Assembly: GCA_029939785.1 (NCBI GenBank)
Contig: JAOZSG010000020.1
Span: 1 to 9,299 of the forward strand
DNA: 9,299 bases
Direction: 5' to 3'
From: Fidelibacterota bacterium
GTDB lineage: Bacteria; Fidelibacterota; UBA2242; JAFGTP01
This document shows, in pieces, positions 1 to 6,820 of this stretch (position 1 is the stretch's first letter; each line of letters starts with the position of its first letter). The translations under genes were made by a program, and so were the position numbers. The notes under the pieces are model-generated. The model saw only the letters and a list, made by a program, of their open reading frames with translations. It had not been told where the DNA came from and searched no databases.

Positions 1-8
1 CGGCACCA
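1..8 (+). tRNA. Probable 3' end of a tRNA gene (partial, cut by window start)
   Basis: The first eight bases read cggc-a-cca. That matches the last four bases of a tRNA acceptor stem, discriminator base A73 and an encoded CCA tail. An intrinsic terminator hairpin begins two bases later, as expected for a tRNA transcription unit. A 3' end in CGGCACCA is common for tRNA-Leu among others (5' end GCCG...), but eight bases cannot fix the identity. The alternatives are the end of a tmRNA-type RNA or the tail of a protein gene. A coding tail is less likely because the only stops within reach lie inside the terminator stem or further on. Confidence 0.5.
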
Positions 9-10
9 CA

Positions 11-43
11 AACCCTCATAATTTATAATTATGAGGGTTTTTT
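11..43 (+). terminator. Rho-independent terminator after the upstream (tRNA-like) gene
   Basis: A perfect 13-bp inverted repeat (11-23 pairs with 27-39) has a three-base loop and is followed directly by a T run (38-43, then ATTTT). The stem has a CCCTC/GAGGG core. The T tract lies only on the + side, so it ends rightward transcription entering from the left edge and insulates the lipoprotein gene starting at 132. Confidence 0.9.
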
Positions 44-85
44 ATTTTCACATGGAAATTACTTTATTTATTTTCATGTATTTGA

Positions 86-93
86 TATATTTG
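86..93 (+). promoter_or_regulatory. Candidate Bacteroidota-type -7 promoter element
   Basis: TATATTTG matches the TAnnTTTG -7 consensus of the primary sigma factor in Bacteroidota. It lies 38 bp before the lipoprotein ATG and after the upstream terminator, which is a sensible place for a promoter. No convincing -33 TTG/TTTG box is visible about 19-21 bp upstream (only TTTA near 63-66). In DNA this AT-rich the match may be chance. Confidence 0.35.
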
Positions 94-131
94 GAAAGCT
101 TTAGTTAACTTTTTTAATGTGAAAGAATAAC

Positions 132-3113
132 ATGAGAAATATATATAAATACTTTTTTATTTTACTGTTTTTAATGAACAGTTGTGTTCAAATCATAACC
201 TCTGATGATAATAATCCTCCCAAAGCAAATTTTTCAATAAATCAAAAAATTGGAACTACAAATACTGATTTTATTTTTGATGGTTCTTTCTCAAGTGACG
301 ATAATGATGAAATAAAAAGTTTAAACTATTTTTGGGAGTATTATAGTATTTATGGACGAAGAATTGATTCGGCATACGGCATATTAGATACAGCATGTTT
401 TCAGGATACAGGAAAATATGTAATAAGTTTGACTGTATTTGATTCTGATAGTTTATCTGATACAAAAGATGATACAATAAAAATTAATCAACATACTGAC
501 CCTGTTTTCGTTTTGATAGATAGTTGTATTAATTTCGGACCGGTCGAAATTGATTTTATAGTAACTGAAAAATTATCCTTAACAAACTTAGGTAATGATA
601 CTTTACGAATAAGTGCTGTTTATTTTACAGGTACCAATAAAAATGCATTTACCTGTGATTTTGATACTGAAATAATAATTATGCCTGATAGTACAAAAAA
701 TCTTCTTATTAATTTTGCACCTATTGAAGTAGGTGATTATGAATCAAATATTAATATAAACAGTAATGATCCGAAATTATCAAATAAAAAAATATGTATA
801 AAAGGACAGGGATTTAATGATTTATATTATATTGAATTTATAAATATTGAAAATGACAGTTTAGGATTTGATAATATAAAAGTGGGTTTGGATTCAACAT
901 ATAGTATAATTTTAAAAAATACAGGAGAAGATGATAGAGAAATTCTTGCTGCTTATATAGTTGGAGAAGGTCGAAATTCTTTTAAATGTGATTTTTCATC
1001 GGAGTTTATTATTGGTGCCGGAGAAGAAGGAAGTTTAGATATCAGTTTTTCTCCTCAGGATACTCTCATTTACTCTGCGTCGTTGATAATTAAAAGTGAT
1101 GATGAATTTTCAAAAAAGAAGGAAATTCAATTAACTGGAAAAGGTTTTACAACAAACCCAATTATCCAGATAAATAATGTTGAAGATGATACTTTAAATT
1201 TTGGCAATATTGAAACAGCATTCAAAACAATTTATCCAATTGAAATCATGAATATTGGAGAAGAAGTGTTAGATGTTTCAGCGATTTTTATTACTGGTTC
1301 TGATAAAGAAAATTTTTCCTGTGATTTCAACCAAAGCTTTTCTGTAAATCCTAATGAAAGCAGTGAATTAAATATTCAATTTTTACCTGATGAAAATAAG
1401 TTTTATGAAGCGGAAATAAATATTAATAGTAATGATCTTCAGTTTTCCAATAAGAAAATATATTTGAAAGGGCAGGGGTTTACTGATCTTTTTTATATTG
1501 AAATTATAAATATAGATAATGACAGTTTAGAATTTGGCGAATTAAAGGTGGGTTTGGATTCAACTTTTAGTGTAATATTAAAAAATACAGACGAAAATAA
1601 TCGGGAAATCCTTGCTGCTTATATTGTTGAGGAAGGTAAAAATTCATTTCAATGTGAATTTTCGTCTGAATTTATCATTAATGCCGGAGAAGAGCGAAAT
1701 TTAGATATTACTTTTTCTCCACAGGATACTCTTTTTTATTCAGCATTATTAGTAATTAAAAGTGATAATGAGTTTTCTACGAAAAAAGAAATTATCTTAA
1801 CCGGGAAGGGGACTAATAGATTTCCATCAATTCAGATTAGCAACGTTGAAAATGATACATTGAATTTTGGAAATATTGAAGCAACTCTAAGTTCTACATT
1901 GCCTCTGGAAATCTCAAACATTGGAGATGAGGTAGTAGATATTTCAGCAATTTTTATCACCGGCATAGATAATGAAAATTTTCATTGTGATTTCAATCAG
2001 AACTTTTCATTAAATCCTAATGAAAGTAACACTATAAATATTCAGTTTTCACCTGATTTAAATAGATCATATCTTGCAGAGTTGAAAATTCTCAGTATTG
2101 ACGGGCAATTAATAAAGAGAATATATCTGTCAGGAAATGGTGTACAACGTGATTTACAAATTATTTACCCAATAGGTCATGACTTATTTTTTGGAGAAAT
2201 AGAAGTAGGAAAAGATACAGTCATTTTTGTCGAGTTGGAAAACAAAGGAGATGATGTTGTAATAATTGAGGATTCTTATATTGTTATGGATAATAATAAT
2301 GTTTTCTCATGTAATTTTCTAAGTGAATTTGAAATAAAACCCGGACATAAAGAACAAATTGCCGTAACTTTTTCACCTTCCGATACTTTAGATTATTCGG
2401 CTGAATTAGTTATCAAAACTGATGAAATAGAAGGGAATAAAAAAACATTACAAATAAGCGGGAAAGGCTATAAGAGAATATTCATAAATATTGATAAAAA
2501 ATCTCTGATTTTTGGTAATGTTCTGATAAATACAAGTTCTACAAAAAACTTTAATGTGCATAATAAGGCTGATTATCCTTTAAATATTTATTCGGTTTAT
2601 TTGAGTGGTCCTGATAAAAATTATTTTTCTTCGGATTTTGGCTCAGAAGTTACAATGCAACCTAATGATAGTATAACGATAAATGTTATGTTTACACCAA
2701 CTTCTGATAATCCAATGGGGAGGAATTATATTCATGTTGTGAATAATTCGCCTAATAATTCTATTGGTGTTGTTGAATTAGTCGGACAAGGTTCATATCC
2801 TCCGGAAATTGAAACTATAGATACACTGGATTTTGGTGAAGTAAATTTACATAATAATAAAATGTTAAATCTATCAATAAATAATATAGGTTCTGTAAAT
2901 ATTTCTAATTTAACTTTATCATTAGACAATGAGGATTTCATTTTTCAATTAGATCAACCTGTTGATATTATGATTGGGGCTTCAATAGATGTAGATATTT
3001 ATTTTAATCCAAGAAGTTATGCAGGAGATATTGAAGCAACATTATTAATAAATTCTGAAAATTTCGGAGTTTTGAAAGAAGTTGTTTTAAAAGGGAAAGC
3101 TTTAGCAAATTAG
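132..3113 (+). CDS. Large repeat lipoprotein: PKD-like domain plus eight choice-of-anchor-D/ASH-type repeats
   Basis: This is probably a surface or envelope lipoprotein of adhesive or scaffold type; no enzymatic motif is seen. Residues 1-18 form a short lipoprotein signal with a hydrophobic core and a lipobox-like MNSC ending at Cys18. Residues about 29-118 resemble a PKD domain (ANFSI start, a W in mid-strand, GKYVISLTVFDSD near the end). From about 125 to 993 there are eight beta-rich repeats of roughly 107-111 residues. Each has an (F)FG near its start, a central NxG turn, an F-S/A-P strand and a closing GxG (GQGF, GKGF, GNGV, GQGS), as in the HYDIN/ASH and choice-of-anchor-D families. The FG marks sit at 135, 246 (FD), 357, 468, 579, 687, 794 and 901, so the period is exactly 111 for the first five. 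Repeats 1-6 alternate between two subtypes. There is no C-terminal sorting domain, which fits anchoring by the N-terminal lipid. The start is chosen for the signal peptide; the ribosome site is weak. The ligand is unknown. Confidence 0.85.
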   Translation: MRNIYKYFFILLFLMNSCVQIITSDDNNPPKANFSINQKIGTTNTDFIFDGSFSSDDNDEIKSLNYFWEYYSIYGRRIDSAYGILDTACFQDTGKYVISLTVFDSDSLSDTKDDTIKINQHTDPVFVLIDSCINFGPVEIDFIVTEKLSLTNLGNDTLRISAVYFTGTNKNAFTCDFDTEIIIMPDSTKNLLINFAPIEVGDYESNININSNDPKLSNKKICIKGQGFNDLYYIEFINIENDSLGFDNIKVGLDSTYSIILKNTGEDDREILAAYIVGEGRNSFKCDFSSEFIIGAGEEGSLDISFSPQDTLIYSASLIIKSDDEFSKKKEIQLTGKGFTTNPIIQINNVEDDTLNFGNIETAFKTIYPIEIMNIGEEVLDVSAIFITGSDKENFSCDFNQSFSVNPNESSELNIQFLPDENKFYEAEININSNDLQFSNKKIYLKGQGFTDLFYIEIINIDNDSLEFGELKVGLDSTFSVILKNTDENNREILAAYIVEEGKNSFQCEFSSEFIINAGEERNLDITFSPQDTLFYSALLVIKSDNEFSTKKEIILTGKGTNRFPSIQISNVENDTLNFGNIEATLSSTLPLEISNIGDEVVDISAIFITGIDNENFHCDFNQNFSLNPNESNTINIQFSPDLNRSYLAELKILSIDGQLIKRIYLSGNGVQRDLQIIYPIGHDLFFGEIEVGKDTVIFVELENKGDDVVIIEDSYIVMDNNNVFSCNFLSEFEIKPGHKEQIAVTFSPSDTLDYSAELVIKTDEIEGNKKTLQISGKGYKRIFINIDKKSLIFGNVLINTSSTKNFNVHNKADYPLNIYSVYLSGPDKNYFSSDFGSEVTMQPNDSITINVMFTPTSDNPMGRNYIHVVNNSPNNSIGVVELVGQGSYPPEIETIDTLDFGEVNLHNNKMLNLSINNIGSVNISNLTLSLDNEDFIFQLDQPVDIMIGASIDVDIYFNPRSYAGDIEATLLINSENFGVLKEVVLKGKALAN
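816..2141 (+). repeat. Duplicated two-domain (B-A) block inside the lipoprotein gene
   Basis: Repeats 2+3 (about 816-1481) and 4+5 (about 1482-2141) are successive copies of one two-domain unit. The 17-base string starting gtgggtttggattc occurs at 882-898 and again at 1548-1564, giving a period of 666 bp (222 codons). By hand count, repeats 2 and 4 match at about 80 of 105 residues. Repeats 3 and 5 share long runs such as DTLNFGNIE and SAIFITG. Neighbouring repeats (2 against 3) are far less alike, so the last duplicated unit was a pair of domains. Confidence 0.85.
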
Positions 3114-3170
3114 ATAACAGGCTGAAACAAAAGTAATTATTTTATTTAAAGAATTAAATGGAAAAAATAA

Positions 3171-3944
3171 ATGCGTAAAATATTGATTCTTATATCTATA
3201 TTAACTATAAATCTTTTTGCAGATATTACAGAAGAAAAAAATATTATACTTAAATATACTGTTCCTATGGTAAATATTTTCCAAGATTATGACCAACATT
3301 TACAAGTATCAATTAAAAATATAGAAATTAGAAATAAAACATTAATTATTAAAACTGATAATAATGAAGATAAATATTTTTTTGAAGCAATTGGTGCAAA
3401 CTTCGCAAAATCTCATCAGATTTCAAATAAGGTAAATATTTACACACTTTTAAACACCGTTTATTATATTGAATCTTTAGATAAATTTGAAAATTATTCA
3501 GCGATTATTCAAGTAGGAAGTGAATTTGGAAAAAATGAAAGTATTACAAATTATGGAATAATAATAAATTATAAACTATCTGTTAAAACTGATATTGGTG
3601 TAGGATTAAATGGTCATTTTAATACAGGGCAACTTAATCTGGCATTTTGTCATCAATATAAATATTCAAATTTGGTTAATGTTAAAACTGGTTTTGAAGT
3701 TCATTTTAATTTACAAAGTCATGATTTGTCAAAACAATTTAAATTTCCTAACGAAAGTAAAAATTATGTACTAAGTAACTCAAGTTATTCATCATTTTTT
3801 ATAGATCCAGGCATTACATTTAGATCAGGTAAATTTCAAATAAGGCAAGGAATTAAAACCAGATTTCTAATTATGGGAGGAGATATAAAGGGAATTGCCT
3901 ATCATTTGCATCCATTTGTAGAACTTAATTATTTAATCAAATAA
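3171..3944 (+). CDS. Secreted protein of unknown function, possibly a small outer-membrane beta-barrel
   Basis: I do not recognise this family. Residues 1-17 are a Sec signal peptide (K3 positive, a run of I/L, probable cleavage after Ala17 in LFA-D). The rest is rich in short alternating hydrophobic/polar strands with Gly and aromatics, for example around 109-119, 127-136, 141-160, 171-181, 205-218 and 221-232. The chain ends in a strand-like segment, YHLHPFVELNYLIK, which suits a small beta-barrel or another all-beta envelope protein. It has no lipobox and no further membrane helix. It begins 57 bp after the lipoprotein stop with no terminator between, so the two are probably one operon and may form an envelope pair. 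A GGAAA stretch about seven bases before the ATG is the probable ribosome site. The reading frame is secure; the barrel reading is inference. Confidence 0.8.
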   Translation: MRKILILISILTINLFADITEEKNIILKYTVPMVNIFQDYDQHLQVSIKNIEIRNKTLIIKTDNNEDKYFFEAIGANFAKSHQISNKVNIYTLLNTVYYIESLDKFENYSAIIQVGSEFGKNESITNYGIIINYKLSVKTDIGVGLNGHFNTGQLNLAFCHQYKYSNLVNVKTGFEVHFNLQSHDLSKQFKFPNESKNYVLSNSSYSSFFIDPGITFRSGKFQIRQGIKTRFLIMGGDIKGIAYHLHPFVELNYLIK

Positions 3945-4167
3945 ACAAGAATTTCACTCAATACATCTTTTCATCTAAAAGTACAATAAGAACAATTAGA
4001 CTTCATTATACATTCATAATAATTGAAATAAATTCCAAATTGTTGATAATTTAGGGAATATTTTTCTAGAGTTATGATTATAAATACTACTATTAAACAA
4101 TTAACAATAATGGCATATAAATTGTAAAGTTTATGCAAGAAAAATACATACTAATCAGAATAATAAT

Positions 4168-4171
4168 GAGG
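4168..4171 (+). promoter_or_regulatory. Shine-Dalgarno GAGG that selects the TTG start of the hybrid kinase
   Basis: GAGG lies 10 bases before the TTG at 4182 but 22 bases before the next in-frame candidate, GTG at 4194. In-frame TGA at 4167-4169 rules out any start further upstream. The first in-frame ATG (codon 59, inside LRMP) would destroy the first receiver domain. The spacing therefore supports TTG as the start. Confidence 0.6.
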
Positions 4172-4181
4172 CTTTGTACAA

Positions 4182-6581
4182 TTGAATAATAATGTGCCCA
4201 CAATACTAACTATAGATGATGAAAAAGCAATCCGGTTAAGTTTTAAAGAATATCTAACAGATTTTGGTTATAATGTAATAACTGCTGAAAATGGTCGTAT
4301 CGGAATAAATGTTTTTCGGGAAAAGAATCCTTCCTTAATATTATGTGATTTAAGAATGCCGGAAGTTGATGGGCTTGAAGTAATACGGGTTGTCAGTGAA
4401 GAATCACCGGAGACACCTATTATTGTAGTATCAGGAACAGGAGTTATTACTGATGTTATTGAAGCACTACATAGAGGTGCATGGGATTATATTTTAAAAC
4501 CAATTAAAAATTTAAGTGAATTAACTCATGTAATAAAAACGAATCTTGAAAAATCACAATTAAAAAAAGAAAATAGGGAATATCAGGATCATTTAGAAAT
4601 AATGGTTGCTCAAAAGACTGCGGAATTAAAAAAATCAGAATATAGATTGGATTCTATTGTAAAAACCGTGCCAGATATTATTTATCGATTGGATAAACAT
4701 GGAAATATAAGTTTTATTAGTGATGCTGTAACAAATTATGGATATACAATTGATGAATTGATTGGTGAAAATATTCTTGAATTAGTCCATCCTTCATATC
4801 TTGAATCAGTAAAATATAAAATTAACGAAAGAAGAACCGGTGATAGAAAAACTCGTGATCTTGAAGTAGTTTTATTGACTAAGAATAAAGAAGCGGTTCC
4901 TTTTGAACTTAGATATAGTGATTTGCTTTTTACCAGTATGTTTTTAGTAGAAGCTGAAGGTATATATAATAACAATGTTCATAAAGAAAAAGAATTTATA
5001 GGCACTCAAGGTATTTTACGTGATATCTCAAAACGAAAAGAAACTGAACAAAATTTAAAAGAAAGTGAAGAACGTTTTCGATTACTTATTGATTATGCAC
5101 CTGATTTAATTCAAATATGGGATAAAAATGGAAAGTTTGTTCAAGTAAATCAACAGACCTGTAAAATATTAGGCTATAAAAACGAAGAAATAATTACCTT
5201 TAATATTAATCAAATTTCACCATCTCTGGAAAAAAAATGTAACGAATTAAATATTTGGGATTATAAGCCAGGTGCTGAAAACATTACTTTTGAAACTATA
5301 TATATAAATAATAAATCGATTGAATTTCCTATTGAACTCAAATTAGGCATAATAATGCTTAAAAATGAAAAATATGTAATGGCATTTGGACGTGATATAA
5401 CTGATAGGAAAGAAGCTGAAAAGAAAAAACTGGATCTGGAAAAACAATTACGACAGGCTCAAAAAATGGAAGCAATTGGTACTCTTGCAGGTGGTATTGC
5501 ACATGATTTTAATAATATGCTTACTCCGATTTTAGGTTATAGTGATTTAATAAAGGAAGATTTAGACAAAGAATCATTTGCTTATAAAAGTTTAATAGAA
5601 GTACAAAACGCTGCAACAAGAGCTGCGGATTTAGTTAAACAGATTTTGACATTTAGCAGACAAAAAGAAAAAAAACGTGAAATAATAAAAATTTCATCAA
5701 TTATAAAAGAAGCAATGAAGTTGTTAAGAGGATCAATTCCTCCTACAATAAAAATAAAATCACATATCAAGTCAAATCCTTTACCAATCATGGCTGATGC
5801 AACACAAATTCATCAAATTGTTATGAATATTTGTACCAATTCCTATCAGGCTATGGAAAATGAAGATGGTGAACTAAGTATCAAATTAGAAGACTTTGAA
5901 GTAAAAATTCCCATAGAAGACAGATTTGGAACAATACCCATTAATACGTATAATAAAATAACAATTTCAGATACCGGATCCGGTATTGATGATGAAATCC
6001 AAGAACATATTTTTGAACCATATTTTACAACAAAAGATAAAGAAAAAGGCACTGGATTAGGTTTGGCTACAGTGCACGGTATTGTTAAAAATAATAATGG
6101 ATATATTAGTTTGAGTAGCAAAAAAAATGTTGGTACTACGTTTGAAATATATTTTCCTGTACCAATAACAATATCTGAAAATATTGAGAAAGAGTACTGT
6201 GATCAAATAAATGTACGCGGAAATGAGTCTATACTTTTGGTAGATGATGAAAAAAATGTATTATTAATGATGGAAAAAGGTCTGGAGAGTTATGGTTATA
6301 ATGTGAATGCGTTTTTAGAAAGCAGGGAAGCTTATAAGAATTTTGTAGAAAACCCAGAAAAATATGATATTATTATCCTTGATCAAATAATGCCTGAATT
6401 GTCCGGATTGAAGTTTGCTAAATTAGCACGAAAAATAAAACCTAATATTCCAATTATTATTAATAGTGGATTTAATAATGCAATTTCGGAAGAAGAAACT
6501 AAGTATTTTTCCTTTTTCTTTATGAAACCTATGAGAATTTGTGATATTGCAGAAGGTATTAGAAAATTACTCGATAAATAA
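4182..6581 (+). CDS. Hybrid sensor histidine kinase with receivers at both ends (REC-PAS-PAS-HisKA-HATPase-REC)
   Basis: This is a cytoplasmic ATP-dependent sensor kinase with no signal peptide or membrane helix. Domain order: receiver 1 (about 6-122; acidic pair D12/D13, phosphoacceptor D56 in CDLRMP, S84, K106 in LKP); a coiled-coil linker (about 112-155); PAS 1 (about 152-285) ending in the DIxxRK signature; PAS 2 (about 293-412), also ending DITDRK; HisKA (about 425-495) with phosphorylated H441 in the GGIAHDFNN motif typical of the NtrB-like HPK4 group; and HATPase (about 540-660) with N-box N549/N553, G1 DTGSGI at 597-602, F-box FEPYFTT and G2 GTGLGLA at 623-629. Receiver 2 (about 683-797) follows, with D688/D689, phosphoacceptor D734, S762 and K782. 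All catalytic residues are present, so it should be active. It has no HPt and no DNA-binding output, so partners must act in trans. It starts at TTG (GAGG ribosome site). It appears monocistronic, with 237-239 bp gaps on both sides. The PAS ligand is not readable from the sequence. Confidence 0.95.
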   Translation: MNNNVPTILTIDDEKAIRLSFKEYLTDFGYNVITAENGRIGINVFREKNPSLILCDLRMPEVDGLEVIRVVSEESPETPIIVVSGTGVITDVIEALHRGAWDYILKPIKNLSELTHVIKTNLEKSQLKKENREYQDHLEIMVAQKTAELKKSEYRLDSIVKTVPDIIYRLDKHGNISFISDAVTNYGYTIDELIGENILELVHPSYLESVKYKINERRTGDRKTRDLEVVLLTKNKEAVPFELRYSDLLFTSMFLVEAEGIYNNNVHKEKEFIGTQGILRDISKRKETEQNLKESEERFRLLIDYAPDLIQIWDKNGKFVQVNQQTCKILGYKNEEIITFNINQISPSLEKKCNELNIWDYKPGAENITFETIYINNKSIEFPIELKLGIIMLKNEKYVMAFGRDITDRKEAEKKKLDLEKQLRQAQKMEAIGTLAGGIAHDFNNMLTPILGYSDLIKEDLDKESFAYKSLIEVQNAATRAADLVKQILTFSRQKEKKREIIKISSIIKEAMKLLRGSIPPTIKIKSHIKSNPLPIMADATQIHQIVMNICTNSYQAMENEDGELSIKLEDFEVKIPIEDRFGTIPINTYNKITISDTGSGIDDEIQEHIFEPYFTTKDKEKGTGLGLATVHGIVKNNNGYISLSSKKNVGTTFEIYFPVPITISENIEKEYCDQINVRGNESILLVDDEKNVLLMMEKGLESYGYNVNAFLESREAYKNFVENPEKYDIIILDQIMPELSGLKFAKLARKIKPNIPIIINSGFNNAISEEETKYFSFFFMKPMRICDIAEGIRKLLDK

Positions 6582-6646
6582 AATTTCCTTAAAAATGATG
6601 GATTCGGAAAAAGTCTAATTTATTTCCTTTTTGCCATACTCTGTCC

Positions 6647-6665
6647 CCCTGAGCCCGTCGAAGGG
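6647..6665. repeat. GC-rich imperfect palindrome, probably a dispersed REP-like element
   Basis: The 19-base core is a compact GC-rich island in AT-rich intergenic DNA. CCCT pairs with AGGG, then comes a tandem G-A/A-G mismatch, a G-C pair and a small loop. The stem extends outward through 6644-6645 and 6667-6668 with one mismatch. A second perfect inverted pair, TTCGGAA (6603-6609) and TTCCGAA (6669-6675), encloses the core. From memory, CCCTGAGC(n)GTCGAAGGG-type palindromes occur as scattered intergenic repeats in many bacterial genomes, Bacteroidota included. Only one copy lies in this window, so its repeat status is inference. It lacks a T tract, so it is not a normal terminator. Confidence 0.55.
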
Positions 6666-6808
6666 TGATTCCGAAGCTATAAAATTCTGACTTTTAAATT
6701 ACTTCCTACGAGACCATCATAAATGACTATTAATAATATTATTGTATTTAATAATCATTTTCTTTATTTTTATAATTAATATCACTGTGAGAGCATAAAC
6801 AATAAATT

Positions 6809-6813
6809 AAGGA
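6809..6813 (+). promoter_or_regulatory. Shine-Dalgarno AAGGA for the epimerase
   Basis: AAGGA lies seven bases before the ATG at 6821. It is the best ribosome site in the window and supports a start that includes the twin-arginine signal. A TATAAT at 6771-6776 lies upstream but has no good -35 partner, so no promoter is called. Confidence 0.65.
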
Positions 6814-6820
6814 TTTAATT

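Noticed and set aside
271..477. Minus-strand open frame inside the lipoprotein gene
   Set aside because: It is antisense to the PKD region, has no recognisable domain or ribosome site, and reflects AT-rich codon use. The same holds for the minus frames at 2732-2941, 4736-4975, 5582-5791, 5846-6121, 7137-7319, 7273-7656 and 7316-7558.
816..2141. Tandem repeats of the lipoprotein gene as a CRISPR or mobile repeat
   Set aside because: The repeats are in frame, diverged at the DNA level and match protein domain borders, so they are coding domain duplications.
3158..3178. ATG 13 bases before the start of the 257-aa protein
   Set aside because: It is out of frame and stops after six codons. The ATG at 3171 gives a proper signal peptide and has GGAAA upstream.
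3945..4181. Search of the 237-bp gap for an RNA gene, terminator or riboswitch
   Set aside because: Only weak AT-rich inverted stretches were found, with no GC-cored hairpin plus T run, no TAnnTTTG box and no conserved RNA motif I recognise.
4194..4196. GTG as the start of the hybrid kinase
   Set aside because: It would still keep the receiver, but GAGG is 22 bases away, too far, while TTG at 4182 has 10-base spacing. It remains a second choice.
6732..6743. Perfect 12-base palindrome AATAATATTATT upstream of the epimerase
   Set aside because: It is made only of A and T in an AT-rich gap, so chance is enough to explain it, and no second copy or operator-like pair was seen.
6771..6776. TATAAT as a -10 box for the epimerase
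   Set aside because: The hexamer is exact but has no -35 element at 16-18 bases, and this lineage probably uses TAnnTTTG-type promoters.
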